A stretch of DNA of 64,000 nt from Acuticoccus sp. MNP-M23 (GTDB lineage Bacteria; Pseudomonadota; Alphaproteobacteria; Rhizobiales; Amorphaceae): NCBI RefSeq assembly GCF_031195445.1, contig NZ_CP133480.1, forward strand, positions 2,472,501 to 2,536,500, in the 5' to 3' direction. The notes below the pieces were generated by a model, which was given only the letters and a program-made list of their open reading frames with translations, was not told the origin of the DNA and did no database searches. Below are positions 30,531 through 37,689 of this stretch, in pieces; within the stretch, counting starts at the first letter, position 1, and the number at the start of each line of letters is the position of its first letter. The position numbers and the translations under genes were made by a program.

Positions 30531-31505
30531 ATGATGATCCGCACAATGCTTGCTGCCACGGCGGTCGCCAGTGTGGCGCTGATGGCCGGCTCCGCATCGG
30601 CACAGACGATGCTGAAGTTCGCGCATGTGTACGAGTCCAGCGAGCCTTATCACACCTGCGCTGTCGCAGCGTCGGACAAGCTGCTTGCGGCGACCGACAA
30701 CCGCTACGGCATCGAGGTGTTTCCGGCATCCTCGCTCGGCAAGGAAGTCGACATCAACGAAGGGCTCGGCATCGGCACGGTGGATATCATCTACACCGGC
30801 CAGCTCTTTGCAGGGCGTGCATACGGGCCCATCGCCATCGGCGGGTCGCCCTTTATGTTCCGCGACTATGCGCACTGGGATGCCTACCGCAACTCCGACC
30901 TCTTCCAGGAGCTGAGCGACGGTTATACCAAGGCCACCGGCAACCACATCGCCGCGATGACCTATTACGGCAACCGCCACGTCACCTCCAACAAGCCGAT
31001 CCTGAAGCCGGCAGACATGGAGGGGCTGAAGATCCGCGTGCCGAACGCACCCCTTTACATGATGTTCCCGCGGGCCACCGGCGCGAACCCGACGCCCATC
31101 GCCTTCGCCGAAGTCTACCTCGCGCTTCAGCAGGGGACGGTGGATGCGCAGGAAAATCCGCTGCCCACCATTCAGGCCAAGAAGTTCTACGAGGTCCAGA
31201 AGGACATCAACCTCACCGCCCACATTACCGATGCGCTTCTGACCATCGTCGGCGGGCCGGCCTGGAACCAGATGTCCGAAGAAGATCAGACCGCGCTCGG
31301 CGGCGTGCTGAAGGACACTTCGGCCTGCGCCACCGACCAGATCCGCCAGAAGGAAGCCGAGCTGGTGAAGTGGTTCGAGGGCGAGGGCGTTGTGGTGAAC
31401 GAGGTTGACCGCGGTCCGTTCATCGAGGCGACCAAGAAGATGCACAACGGCGACATGGCAACCTGGGACCAGGAAACCTACGACCGCCTTCAGGCGATCA
31501 ACTAG
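30531..31505 (+). CDS. dctP: TRAP transporter solute-binding protein, DctP family (system 1)
   Basis: Periplasmic binding protein of 324 residues for a TRAP transporter, typically binding organic acids. Signal peptide MMIRTMLAATAVASVALMAGSASA is cleaved before QT. Family motifs: MLKFAHVYESSEPYHTCA, MEGLKIRVPNAPLYMMF with the ligand-carboxylate arginine, and QQGTVDAQENPL. GGGAGGA precedes the start. The ligand cannot be assigned; the Tat protein and cytochrome downstream do not clarify it. First gene of the set; a large hairpin follows. Confidence 0.93.
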   Translation: MMIRTMLAATAVASVALMAGSASAQTMLKFAHVYESSEPYHTCAVAASDKLLAATDNRYGIEVFPASSLGKEVDINEGLGIGTVDIIYTGQLFAGRAYGPIAIGGSPFMFRDYAHWDAYRNSDLFQELSDGYTKATGNHIAAMTYYGNRHVTSNKPILKPADMEGLKIRVPNAPLYMMFPRATGANPTPIAFAEVYLALQQGTVDAQENPLPTIQAKKFYEVQKDINLTAHITDALLTIVGGPAWNQMSEEDQTALGGVLKDTSACATDQIRQKEAELVKWFEGEGVVVNEVDRGPFIEATKKMHNGDMATWDQETYDRLQAIN

Positions 31506-31521
31506 CCCATACACGCTGAAG

Positions 31522-31555
31522 TGCGGCCGCCTTCTTTCGCAAGGAGGCGGCCGCA
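31522..31555 (+). terminator. Stem-loop between dctP and dctQ (system 1)
   Basis: An 11-bp perfect outer stem (TGCGGCCGCCT with AGGCGGCCGCA) encloses a weaker inner helix and small loop. No T-run follows (TTCGTG). It lies 16 bases after the dctP stop and is probably an attenuator or message-stabilising element rather than a full terminator. Confidence 0.65.
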
Positions 31556-31730
31556 TTCGTGTCCCGGCGGACCTGACCGGGGCGGCCAGGATCAGCGCCA
31601 ACGGTGGGCCGGATTGGATGTTTCCGGCCCATGCGGCGGCTGCCGCACCTTGTTGCCGCGAAGCTCACACACACCACAAGCCTGAGAATGGGGATGCTAT
31701 GTCCAAGGCATGGCGCGAGGCAGAGCCCGC

Positions 31731-32279
31731 ATGAACGACCAAGCGGTTCCGGCCGATGCCCCGGAAGACGAGCCCATCGACCTGTCCGACATCCAGTGGG
31801 ACGACGCGCCTGTCCTGGTGGTGTTCTGGGCGCTGGCGGGCGTGGTGTTCCTGCAATTCTTCACCCGCTACATTCTGAACGATTCCCTGGGGTGGACCGA
31901 GGAGATCGCCCGCTTTTTGCTGATTGCGGTGACCTTCATCGGCTCGATCATGGCGGTGCGGAAGGGAAGCCACATTGCGGTCGAGATTCTGTACCGGTGG
32001 TTTCCGCGCCCGCTGCGGCGGATCCTGCAGACGATCGTCGACGTGGTATCCGTCGTCTTCTACGGGGCGCTCACCTGGTTCAGCTACCAGCTCTCCGGTC
32101 GCACCTTCCAAATGATGGTGTCGATCGATGTGCCGAAGTCGTGGGTCTATTATGGCGTGACGGCCTGCTTTGCCTTGATGACCATGTACGCCATCGTCGT
32201 TGCGGCCCGCCACATGATCAGCGGAACAAGCCGTCTGGTTGATCCGGACAGCTACGACGTCACTCCGTCCACGGACTGA
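31731..32279 (+). CDS. dctQ: TRAP transporter small membrane subunit, DctQ family (system 1)
   Basis: Four-helix membrane subunit of 182 residues. Hydrophobic segments are at about 28-45, 62-80, 100-120 and 142-162. The DctQ hallmark GWTEEIARFLLIAVTFIGSIMAVRKGSHIAVEIL is present in pieces. The ATG at MNDQAV is preferred over one seven codons earlier because GAGG lies ten bases before it. Works with the DctM subunit just downstream. Confidence 0.9.
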   Translation: MNDQAVPADAPEDEPIDLSDIQWDDAPVLVVFWALAGVVFLQFFTRYILNDSLGWTEEIARFLLIAVTFIGSIMAVRKGSHIAVEILYRWFPRPLRRILQTIVDVVSVVFYGALTWFSYQLSGRTFQMMVSIDVPKSWVYYGVTACFALMTMYAIVVAARHMISGTSRLVDPDSYDVTPSTD

Positions 32280-32363
32280 CGGCCCGCGTGGCTCGCCCGC
32301 TCCGCCAAGCCTTGTTTCTACCTCGTCCCCCGCAACGTGGACGCCACTCAAGAAAGATCCGAC

Positions 32364-33644
32364 GTGGAACTTGTCCTTCTCTTTGGTCTGCTCTTCGGCG
32401 CCATCGCCCTCGGCTTTCCGGTCGCGATCGCCCTTGCAGGCTCATCGGCCATCTTCATCCTCGCGACGGGGCAGGTGCCCTCGATGGTCGTTGCGCACCG
32501 GATGATCAACGGCGTGGATTCGTTTCCGCTGCTGGCGGTGCCGTTCTTCATTCTCGCCGGCAACCTGATGAACACCGCCGGGATCACCGAGCGGATCTTC
32601 GAGTTTGCCAAGGCGCTGGTGGGCTGGATGCGCGGCGGGCTGGGGCACGTGAACATCGGCGCTTCGGTGATCTTTGCCGGCATGTCGGGCGCGGCTGTTG
32701 CCGATGCCGGCGGCCTCGGCGCCATCGAGATCAAGGCCATGCGCGACGCGGGTTATGATCCGGGATTTTCCGTCGGCGTGACGGCGGCATCCTCCACCAT
32801 CGGTCCGATCATCCCGCCCTCGCTGCCGATGGTCATCTACGGCGTGGTCGCAGGTGCGTCCATCGGCCAGCTGTTTGCGGCCGGCTTCGTTCCGGGCCTC
32901 GTCATGGCGCTGTCCTTGATGGTGATGGTGTTCTTCTATGCTCGCATTCGCAATTATCCGCGGGATGCACGCTTCTCCATCCGCCGCCTCGGCACCACCT
33001 ACCGCAAGGCGTTCCTGTCGCTGCTGACGCCAGTCATCATTGTCGGCGGCATTCTGACCGGCGCGTTCACGCCCACCGAAGCTGCCATTGCCGCCTGCGT
33101 CTGGGCGCTCTTTCTGGGGATCGTCGTCTACCGCACCCTCACGTGGCGCCGGTTCCTGCGCGTATCCTACGATACCATCGAGACCACAGCGGTGGTGCTG
33201 TTCATCGTTGGTGCCGCTTCGATCTTCGCCTGGGTGCTGACCTCCAACCGCGTGCCGGAACAATTTGCGGCGCTTCTCCTGTCGGCGTCGGACAACCCCA
33301 TCGTCATCCTCATTCTCATCAACCTGATCCTCCTGATCGTTGGCTGCTTTCTGGAAACGGTGGCGGCAATCACCATTCTCGTGCCGGTGCTGCTGCCGAT
33401 CGCAGTGAAGATGGGTGTCGACCCGGTGCATTTCGGCGTGATCATGGTGCTGAACCTGATGATCGGGCTTCTGACACCGCCGATCGGGATGGTGCTTTAC
33501 GTGCTGTCGCGTGTGTCCAAGGTGCCGTTTGAACGGTGCGTCACGGCGACGGCGCCTTTCCTCGTCCCGCTGGGCATCGTTCTGGTGCTTGTCACCTTCA
33601 TTCCCGCCATCACCATGTGGCTGCCGACCCTCATCTACCGCTGA
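32364..33644 (+). CDS. dctM: TRAP transporter large permease, DctM family (system 1)
   Basis: Sodium-coupled large permease of 426 residues with 11-12 transmembrane segments. Hallmarks: FPLLAVPFFILAGNLMNTAGIT, GMSGAAVADAGGLGAIEIKAM, STIGPIIPPSLPMVIYG, TPTEAAIAACVWAL, LTPPIGMVLYVLSRVSKVPFE. The GTG start giving MELVLLFGLLFGAIALGFP fits family N-termini; a GTG nine codons upstream is also open. Completes the dctPQM set. Confidence 0.92.
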   Translation: MELVLLFGLLFGAIALGFPVAIALAGSSAIFILATGQVPSMVVAHRMINGVDSFPLLAVPFFILAGNLMNTAGITERIFEFAKALVGWMRGGLGHVNIGASVIFAGMSGAAVADAGGLGAIEIKAMRDAGYDPGFSVGVTAASSTIGPIIPPSLPMVIYGVVAGASIGQLFAAGFVPGLVMALSLMVMVFFYARIRNYPRDARFSIRRLGTTYRKAFLSLLTPVIIVGGILTGAFTPTEAAIAACVWALFLGIVVYRTLTWRRFLRVSYDTIETTAVVLFIVGAASIFAWVLTSNRVPEQFAALLLSASDNPIVILILINLILLIVGCFLETVAAITILVPVLLPIAVKMGVDPVHFGVIMVLNLMIGLLTPPIGMVLYVLSRVSKVPFERCVTATAPFLVPLGIVLVLVTFIPAITMWLPTLIYR

Positions 33645-33814
33645 GGCAACCCCGGCCCTCTCAGGGGCGCGACCCATGGGCGCGCCGCAACCGCGACACC
33701 TTCTCCCCACATGCGGGTTGTACTAAGGCGCAGACGTCACAACGCGCACAGTCCGAACTCGAAGAGCGTGGCCGAAACCCGGTTTTCAGGCCACGCACAG
33801 GAGGAGAGACCGAG

Positions 33815-34327
33815 ATGACGAAAGTCCTGCAGACCCGCCGCGCCCTTCTCGTGGCAGGCGCCACCACGGCCGCAGCTGCCATGACGTCCGGCGCCTTCGG
33901 CCTCATCGCCCCCGCCAGAGCCGCCGGTCTCGCGCCGACGACGACGATGCGCGGCGGCGCCAACAACTACCGGCCCGGCGCGCCGGTTGTGCCGCGCATT
34001 GGCGGCGGCGGCTTCTGGATGACGGGCACCGTGCGGCGCGCGGGCGACGGTGTGCCCCTCGAAGGCGTCCGCATTCAGGTCTGGGCGCACACCACCGAGG
34101 GCCATGAGCGCGACCAGCGCAGCCATGGTGCCACGCTGACCGGCGCCGACGGTGTGTTCCGCATGGAGATGCCGCAGATCGTGCCAGCCTTTGGCCAGCC
34201 CCACGCCCACCTCGCCTACGACGCGGAATATGACGCCAACGGCTTCCAGACCGTTTTCCTCCGCCCCGTGATGTCGAGCGCGCGCGACACCAGCCTCACC
34301 GCCGACTTCGTGCTGCAGTCCGCCTGA
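33815..34327 (+). CDS. Tat-exported intradiol-dioxygenase-like protein lacking the tyrosine iron ligands
   Basis: Protein of 170 residues with a twin-arginine leader (TRRALLVAGATTAAAA, ending near PARA at residue 36). The mature part has the beta-sandwich pattern of intradiol ring-cleavage dioxygenases: GTVRRAGDGVPLEGVRIQVWAHTTEGH, GADGVFRMEMPQIVPAFGQPHAHLAY. The HxH pair that ligates iron in catechol dioxygenases is kept (H130, H132). The positions of the two tyrosine ligands appear as H97 and F126, so ordinary intradiol chemistry is unlikely. GGAGGAGAG lies upstream. It is four bases from a membrane cytochrome gene, suggesting a periplasmic redox pair. Confidence 0.75.
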   Translation: MTKVLQTRRALLVAGATTAAAAMTSGAFGLIAPARAAGLAPTTTMRGGANNYRPGAPVVPRIGGGGFWMTGTVRRAGDGVPLEGVRIQVWAHTTEGHERDQRSHGATLTGADGVFRMEMPQIVPAFGQPHAHLAYDAEYDANGFQTVFLRPVMSSARDTSLTADFVLQSA

Positions 34328-34331
34328 CCGC

Positions 34332-34943
34332 GTGAGGCGTGCCCGCGCATTGCTGATCTGGGCGGCGCTCGCGGCGGCTCTCGCCGTGCCGATTGCCGTC
34401 GCGGCGGCCAGCCCGCTGCTCGCCTGGCGCGACCCGGTCTACATCGCGGCCGGGTTCGCGGGTGTCGTCGGCATGGCGCTTCTCCTCGTCCAGCCGCTGC
34501 TGGCTGGCGGGTATCTGCCGGGTCTGTCACCACGGCGCGGGCGAATTCTCCATGGCTGGGTCGGGACGGCTCTGGTCGCGGCGGTCGCACTCCATGTCGC
34601 GGGCTTGTGGCTGACCAGCCCGCCGGACGTGATCGACGCCCTTCTGTTTCGTTCGCCGACGCCGTTCTCCCTCTGGGGCGTTGTCGCCATGTGGGCGGTG
34701 ATTGCGGCAGCGCTGGCTGCCGGCTTTCGCCGCCGGCTGCGCTTGCGCCCGCCGGTCTGGCGCCTGTTCCATCTGACCTTTGCGGCGGTGATCGTCGTTT
34801 GCAGCGTGGTCCATGCGATGCTGATTGAAGGGACGATGGGGGCGGTGTCGAAAGCGGTGCTTTGCATTCTGGTCGTGGCCGCAACCCTCAAGGTTGCCGC
34901 AGACCTGAAGCAGCGGACCGTGTTGCCGCGCCGCAAGGCCTGA
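34332..34943 (+). CDS. Ferric-reductase-like membrane protein (b-type cytochrome, four conserved His)
   Basis: Membrane protein of 203 residues with about six hydrophobic segments. His74 and His88 lie 14 apart on one helix (RILHGWVG, VALHVAG). His147 and His161 lie 14 apart on another (WRLFHL, SVVHAM). This is the bis-heme arrangement of the ferric reductase/MsrQ superfamily. Length and layout resemble MsrQ. Start is GTG, two codons after the stop of the Tat protein, so the two are coupled. Likely role: carry electrons across the membrane to the upstream exported protein. That function is inferred. Confidence 0.7.
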   Translation: MRRARALLIWAALAAALAVPIAVAAASPLLAWRDPVYIAAGFAGVVGMALLLVQPLLAGGYLPGLSPRRGRILHGWVGTALVAAVALHVAGLWLTSPPDVIDALLFRSPTPFSLWGVVAMWAVIAAALAAGFRRRLRLRPPVWRLFHLTFAAVIVVCSVVHAMLIEGTMGAVSKAVLCILVVAATLKVAADLKQRTVLPRRKA

Positions 34944-35291
34944 CCGCCATCTCTCCAGCGTCGTCGCCGGCGACTATCTCAGAGCGGATCAAGCCTTCCC
35001 GGCAATGATGGCTGTCCGCAATCCGGGCCATCCGGTCCAGAGCGCTCAAGAGGCTGTTCGTGATGGTCGCAGTCTGGTTCGCTCCAAGCCTGAGGTATGA
35101 CGCGGGCGGATGCGTTTGCGCTTTCGTGCAACCCAATTTTGCCGTCCTGACCGTGCCAAAGCGCAAGTATGATCGGCCAATTCGCGAAGTTACCAAACTA
35201 ATAATGTTATTAATTTTAATATATTGATGCTAATTATTTAATATGCATACATTGCTGCTGACGATTATGATCTATTATTGGAAATAAACCT
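34944..35291. other. Non-coding stretch with an AT-rich island
   Basis: About 350 bases without a gene. The last 90 bases (35195-35285) are strongly AT-rich, unlike the surrounding sequence, and lead into the Tat-leader ORF. They probably carry its promoter, though I cannot assign clear -35 and -10 boxes. A recent junction is also possible. Confidence 0.4.
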
Positions 35292-35453
35292 ATGTCAGCG
35301 TCAGATAATGACGAAAACCCTACTCCCGACAAAGTATCGGGCAACAGAGGGGGTCTGGATCGCCGCGATTTTCTGAAGGGCGGCGGTGCTGTTGCTGGTG
35401 GCGTGGCCGCTGCTGGAATGGCCGGCACGGCATCGGCAGAGGACGTCCGGTAA
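35292..35453 (+). pseudogene. Tat signal-peptide fragment, out of frame with the hydrolase that follows
   Basis: An ATG opens a 53-codon frame with a textbook twin-arginine leader (GLDRRDFLKGGGAVAGG ending GTASA) and then stops at TAA 35451-35453. The next frame continues without a stop through TADEGVTRLK into the metallo-hydrolase. One missing base near 35450 (CCGGTAACC read as CCGGGTAACC) would give a continuous exported enzyme. Either the gene is frameshifted or the sequence has an error here. GGAAA lies nine bases before the ATG. Confidence 0.7.
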
Positions 35454-35476
35454 CCGCCGATGAGGGCGTCACCCGG

Positions 35477-36544
35477 TTGAAGACCGTGATTGCCCGTCCC
35501 GACATCTGGTTTTATCCCGGCGAAGAGCTCGACCCTGACGAGATGCGCGTCACGCTGATGGGCACCGGCTGGGGCAACATCATCCGCCACGAACAGAAGG
35601 GCGCGAGCATCTTCGTCGAGCTTGGCAACGGTGAGAGCTTCGTGTTCGACATCGGCCCCGGCAGCGGCATCAATTACAACACGATGCAGGTTCCATCCTC
35701 GCGGATGACGAAGATCTTCCTCACCCACCTGCACACCGACCACACGTCGGATCTCGCCTGGGTCTACTCCTTCGGCCCCGCGTCGGACCGCTATGTCCCG
35801 CTCGAAGTCTACGGTCCGTCCGGCCCGCGTCCGGAGCTGGGCACCAAAGCCAATATCGAGGGGATCAAGACGCTCACCCAGTGGCACCGCCCGACTTTCG
35901 AGGCCACCCTCAATGTCGGCAAGGCTTACGAACTCGACATCACCGAACTTGATTACCGGCAGAATCCGGGCGTTGCCTACGAGAAGAACGGTGTGAAGAT
36001 CACCCACTTCCCGGCGCTTCACATTGCCGATGGGGCGATTTCCTACCGGGTCGACTGGAATGGGCTTTCGTTCGTCTGGTCCGGCGACACGCAGCCCAAC
36101 CATTTTCTGGTCGAGAATGCGCAGAACGTGGACCTTCTCGTTCATGAGACGGCGCCCTCGGTGGAGCGCTACAGCCAGGCGACGGGCCAGCGGGAAGACA
36201 TTGCCAAGGGAATTGTCGCCGCCTCGCACACGCCGGCAAAAGCGCTCGGCAAGATCCTGCAGCTCACCAACCCGAGCCTTGCCGTCACCTGCCACTCGCC
36301 GATCGACCCGCAGGAATGGCAGGATTTCTACAATGGCGTCGCCAGCCACTGGGACGGCAAGTACCAGGTCGGCGAAGACCTGATGGTCTTCAATATTTCC
36401 AAGGATGCGGTGACGGTGCGCAAGGCCGGCATCCATGGCCGCGCATGGCAACCCAACGTCGTTTCCCCCGAATCCACCACGCCCACCAAAAACGTGAAAG
36501 ATCTTCAGTCGTCCCTGTTCGATAACGCCATCAAGGATTATTGA
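35477..36544 (+). CDS. Metallo-beta-lactamase-fold hydrolase (mature part; leader frameshifted)
   Basis: Metal-dependent hydrolase of the MBL superfamily, 355 residues from the first in-frame start codon (TTG). The dinuclear site motif is intact: H84, H86, D88, H89 in FLTHLHTDHTSD. Further metal positions are plausible at the HFPALHIADGAISYR and WSGDTQPNHF blocks. The TTG lies well inside the natural protein; the Tat leader ORF just upstream is one base out of frame. As read, the protein would stay cytoplasmic or not be made. It resembles exported MBL proteins sometimes annotated as GntH, but no guanitoxin genes are nearby. Six bases separate it from the CobW-type GTPase. Confidence 0.8.
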   Translation: MKTVIARPDIWFYPGEELDPDEMRVTLMGTGWGNIIRHEQKGASIFVELGNGESFVFDIGPGSGINYNTMQVPSSRMTKIFLTHLHTDHTSDLAWVYSFGPASDRYVPLEVYGPSGPRPELGTKANIEGIKTLTQWHRPTFEATLNVGKAYELDITELDYRQNPGVAYEKNGVKITHFPALHIADGAISYRVDWNGLSFVWSGDTQPNHFLVENAQNVDLLVHETAPSVERYSQATGQREDIAKGIVAASHTPAKALGKILQLTNPSLAVTCHSPIDPQEWQDFYNGVASHWDGKYQVGEDLMVFNISKDAVTVRKAGIHGRAWQPNVVSPESTTPTKNVKDLQSSLFDNAIKDY

Positions 36545-36549
36545 CCGGC

Positions 36550-37572
36550 ATGGTACAGCCAATGCCGGTCACCATCATCGGTGGCTTTCTGGGGGCGGGG
36601 AAAACCTCGCTTCTCAACCATATCCTGACCACGGCGACGGACCGCCGGATCGCCGTGCTGGTCAACGATTTCGGCGCCATCAACATCGACGCGAAACTGA
36701 TCGTCGCCATTGAGGGCGAGACCGTCAGCCTTGCCAATGGATGCGTTTGCTGCACGATCCGCGACGACCTTCTGAGCGAGGTCTTCAAGCTCCTGGAAAG
36801 CGCCGAGCCGCCCGAACACATCGTCATCGAGACGAGCGGGGTTTCCAAGCCTGTCGCGGTGGTGGAGACGTTTTCCAACCCCGCAGTGCTGGGCCTCGTC
36901 GACGTTGTTGGCCTCATCACGTTGCTCGACGCCGAGCTGGCGGCCTCCGAGGATGCCGCTTACGGCACGCTCGCCTACGACCAGATCGCCACCGCCGACC
37001 TTGTCGTCATCAACAAGGCGGACCTTGTTTCGCCGCCAGCGCTGGCGGCGCTCCGGGCGCGGGTGACGGCGGTCGCGGGGCGTGCGCGGATCGTGACCGC
37101 CGAGCATGGCAAGGTGCCGCTGGCGCTGATCTTCGACGAGATGCAGGGACCGTCGCCTTTGCGGCCTGTCAGCGGCGACCACGGCGAGGACCACAGCCAC
37201 ATGTTCGAGGCGTGGTCCTTTCGCAGTGAGCGGCGCTGGTCGTTCAACGCCCTCCAGCGGGCAACCGAACATCTGCCGACGGACATCTACCGTGCCAAGG
37301 GCCTCGTCCGGCTTGACCTGCCGAGCGGTGATTACGGCGTTCTCCAGATGACGGGACGCCGCGCCTGGCTTCGCCTGTGCCAGCCGGATGAAGCTGGCAA
37401 CGAGCCGGCCACCGAGCCGGCCACCGAGCTGGTCTTCATCGGCAAACGCGGCGCAACCACGGATGAGGAGCTGGCCGCTCATTTCGAAAACGCCCTGACC
37501 GAGGCAACGGCTCCCTCTGCGCCCGTCCACATCGTTACCGACCTTCGCGCATTCAACGTGATCTTCGCCTGA
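36550..37572 (+). CDS. CobW/COG0523-family GTPase (putative metal chaperone)
   Basis: GTPase of 340 residues in the G3E family that delivers metals to target enzymes. Walker A GGFLGAGKTSLLNHIL, the metal-binding GCVCCTI (CxCC), ETSGVSKP and NKADLV are present. The C-terminal CobW_C domain begins with the SRRWSFNALQRA-type segment. A His/Asp-rich linker (GDHGEDHSHMFE) may also bind metal. A 12-base tandem repeat encodes EPATEPAT near residue 290. Its place six bases after the MBL hydrolase suggests it loads zinc or another metal into that enzyme. The first ATG after the hydrolase stop is used. Confidence 0.88.
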   Translation: MVQPMPVTIIGGFLGAGKTSLLNHILTTATDRRIAVLVNDFGAINIDAKLIVAIEGETVSLANGCVCCTIRDDLLSEVFKLLESAEPPEHIVIETSGVSKPVAVVETFSNPAVLGLVDVVGLITLLDAELAASEDAAYGTLAYDQIATADLVVINKADLVSPPALAALRARVTAVAGRARIVTAEHGKVPLALIFDEMQGPSPLRPVSGDHGEDHSHMFEAWSFRSERRWSFNALQRATEHLPTDIYRAKGLVRLDLPSGDYGVLQMTGRRAWLRLCQPDEAGNEPATEPATELVFIGKRGATTDEELAAHFENALTEATAPSAPVHIVTDLRAFNVIFA

Positions 37573-37689
37573 CGCTGAAAGAGCCACAGCCCCATTTGTG
37601 ATCCCGCCCCGTGGAATGGGGCGGAAAGCCCTTCGCCCATCGTTTCCTCGCGCGTTCCATGCGCCAGACCGCCGCCGCCGGTTGCATCG

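Noticed and set aside
35477-36544. Guanitoxin biosynthesis gene gntH
   Set aside because: The fold resembles proteins given this name, but no other guanitoxin pathway gene is present, so the label would overstate the function.
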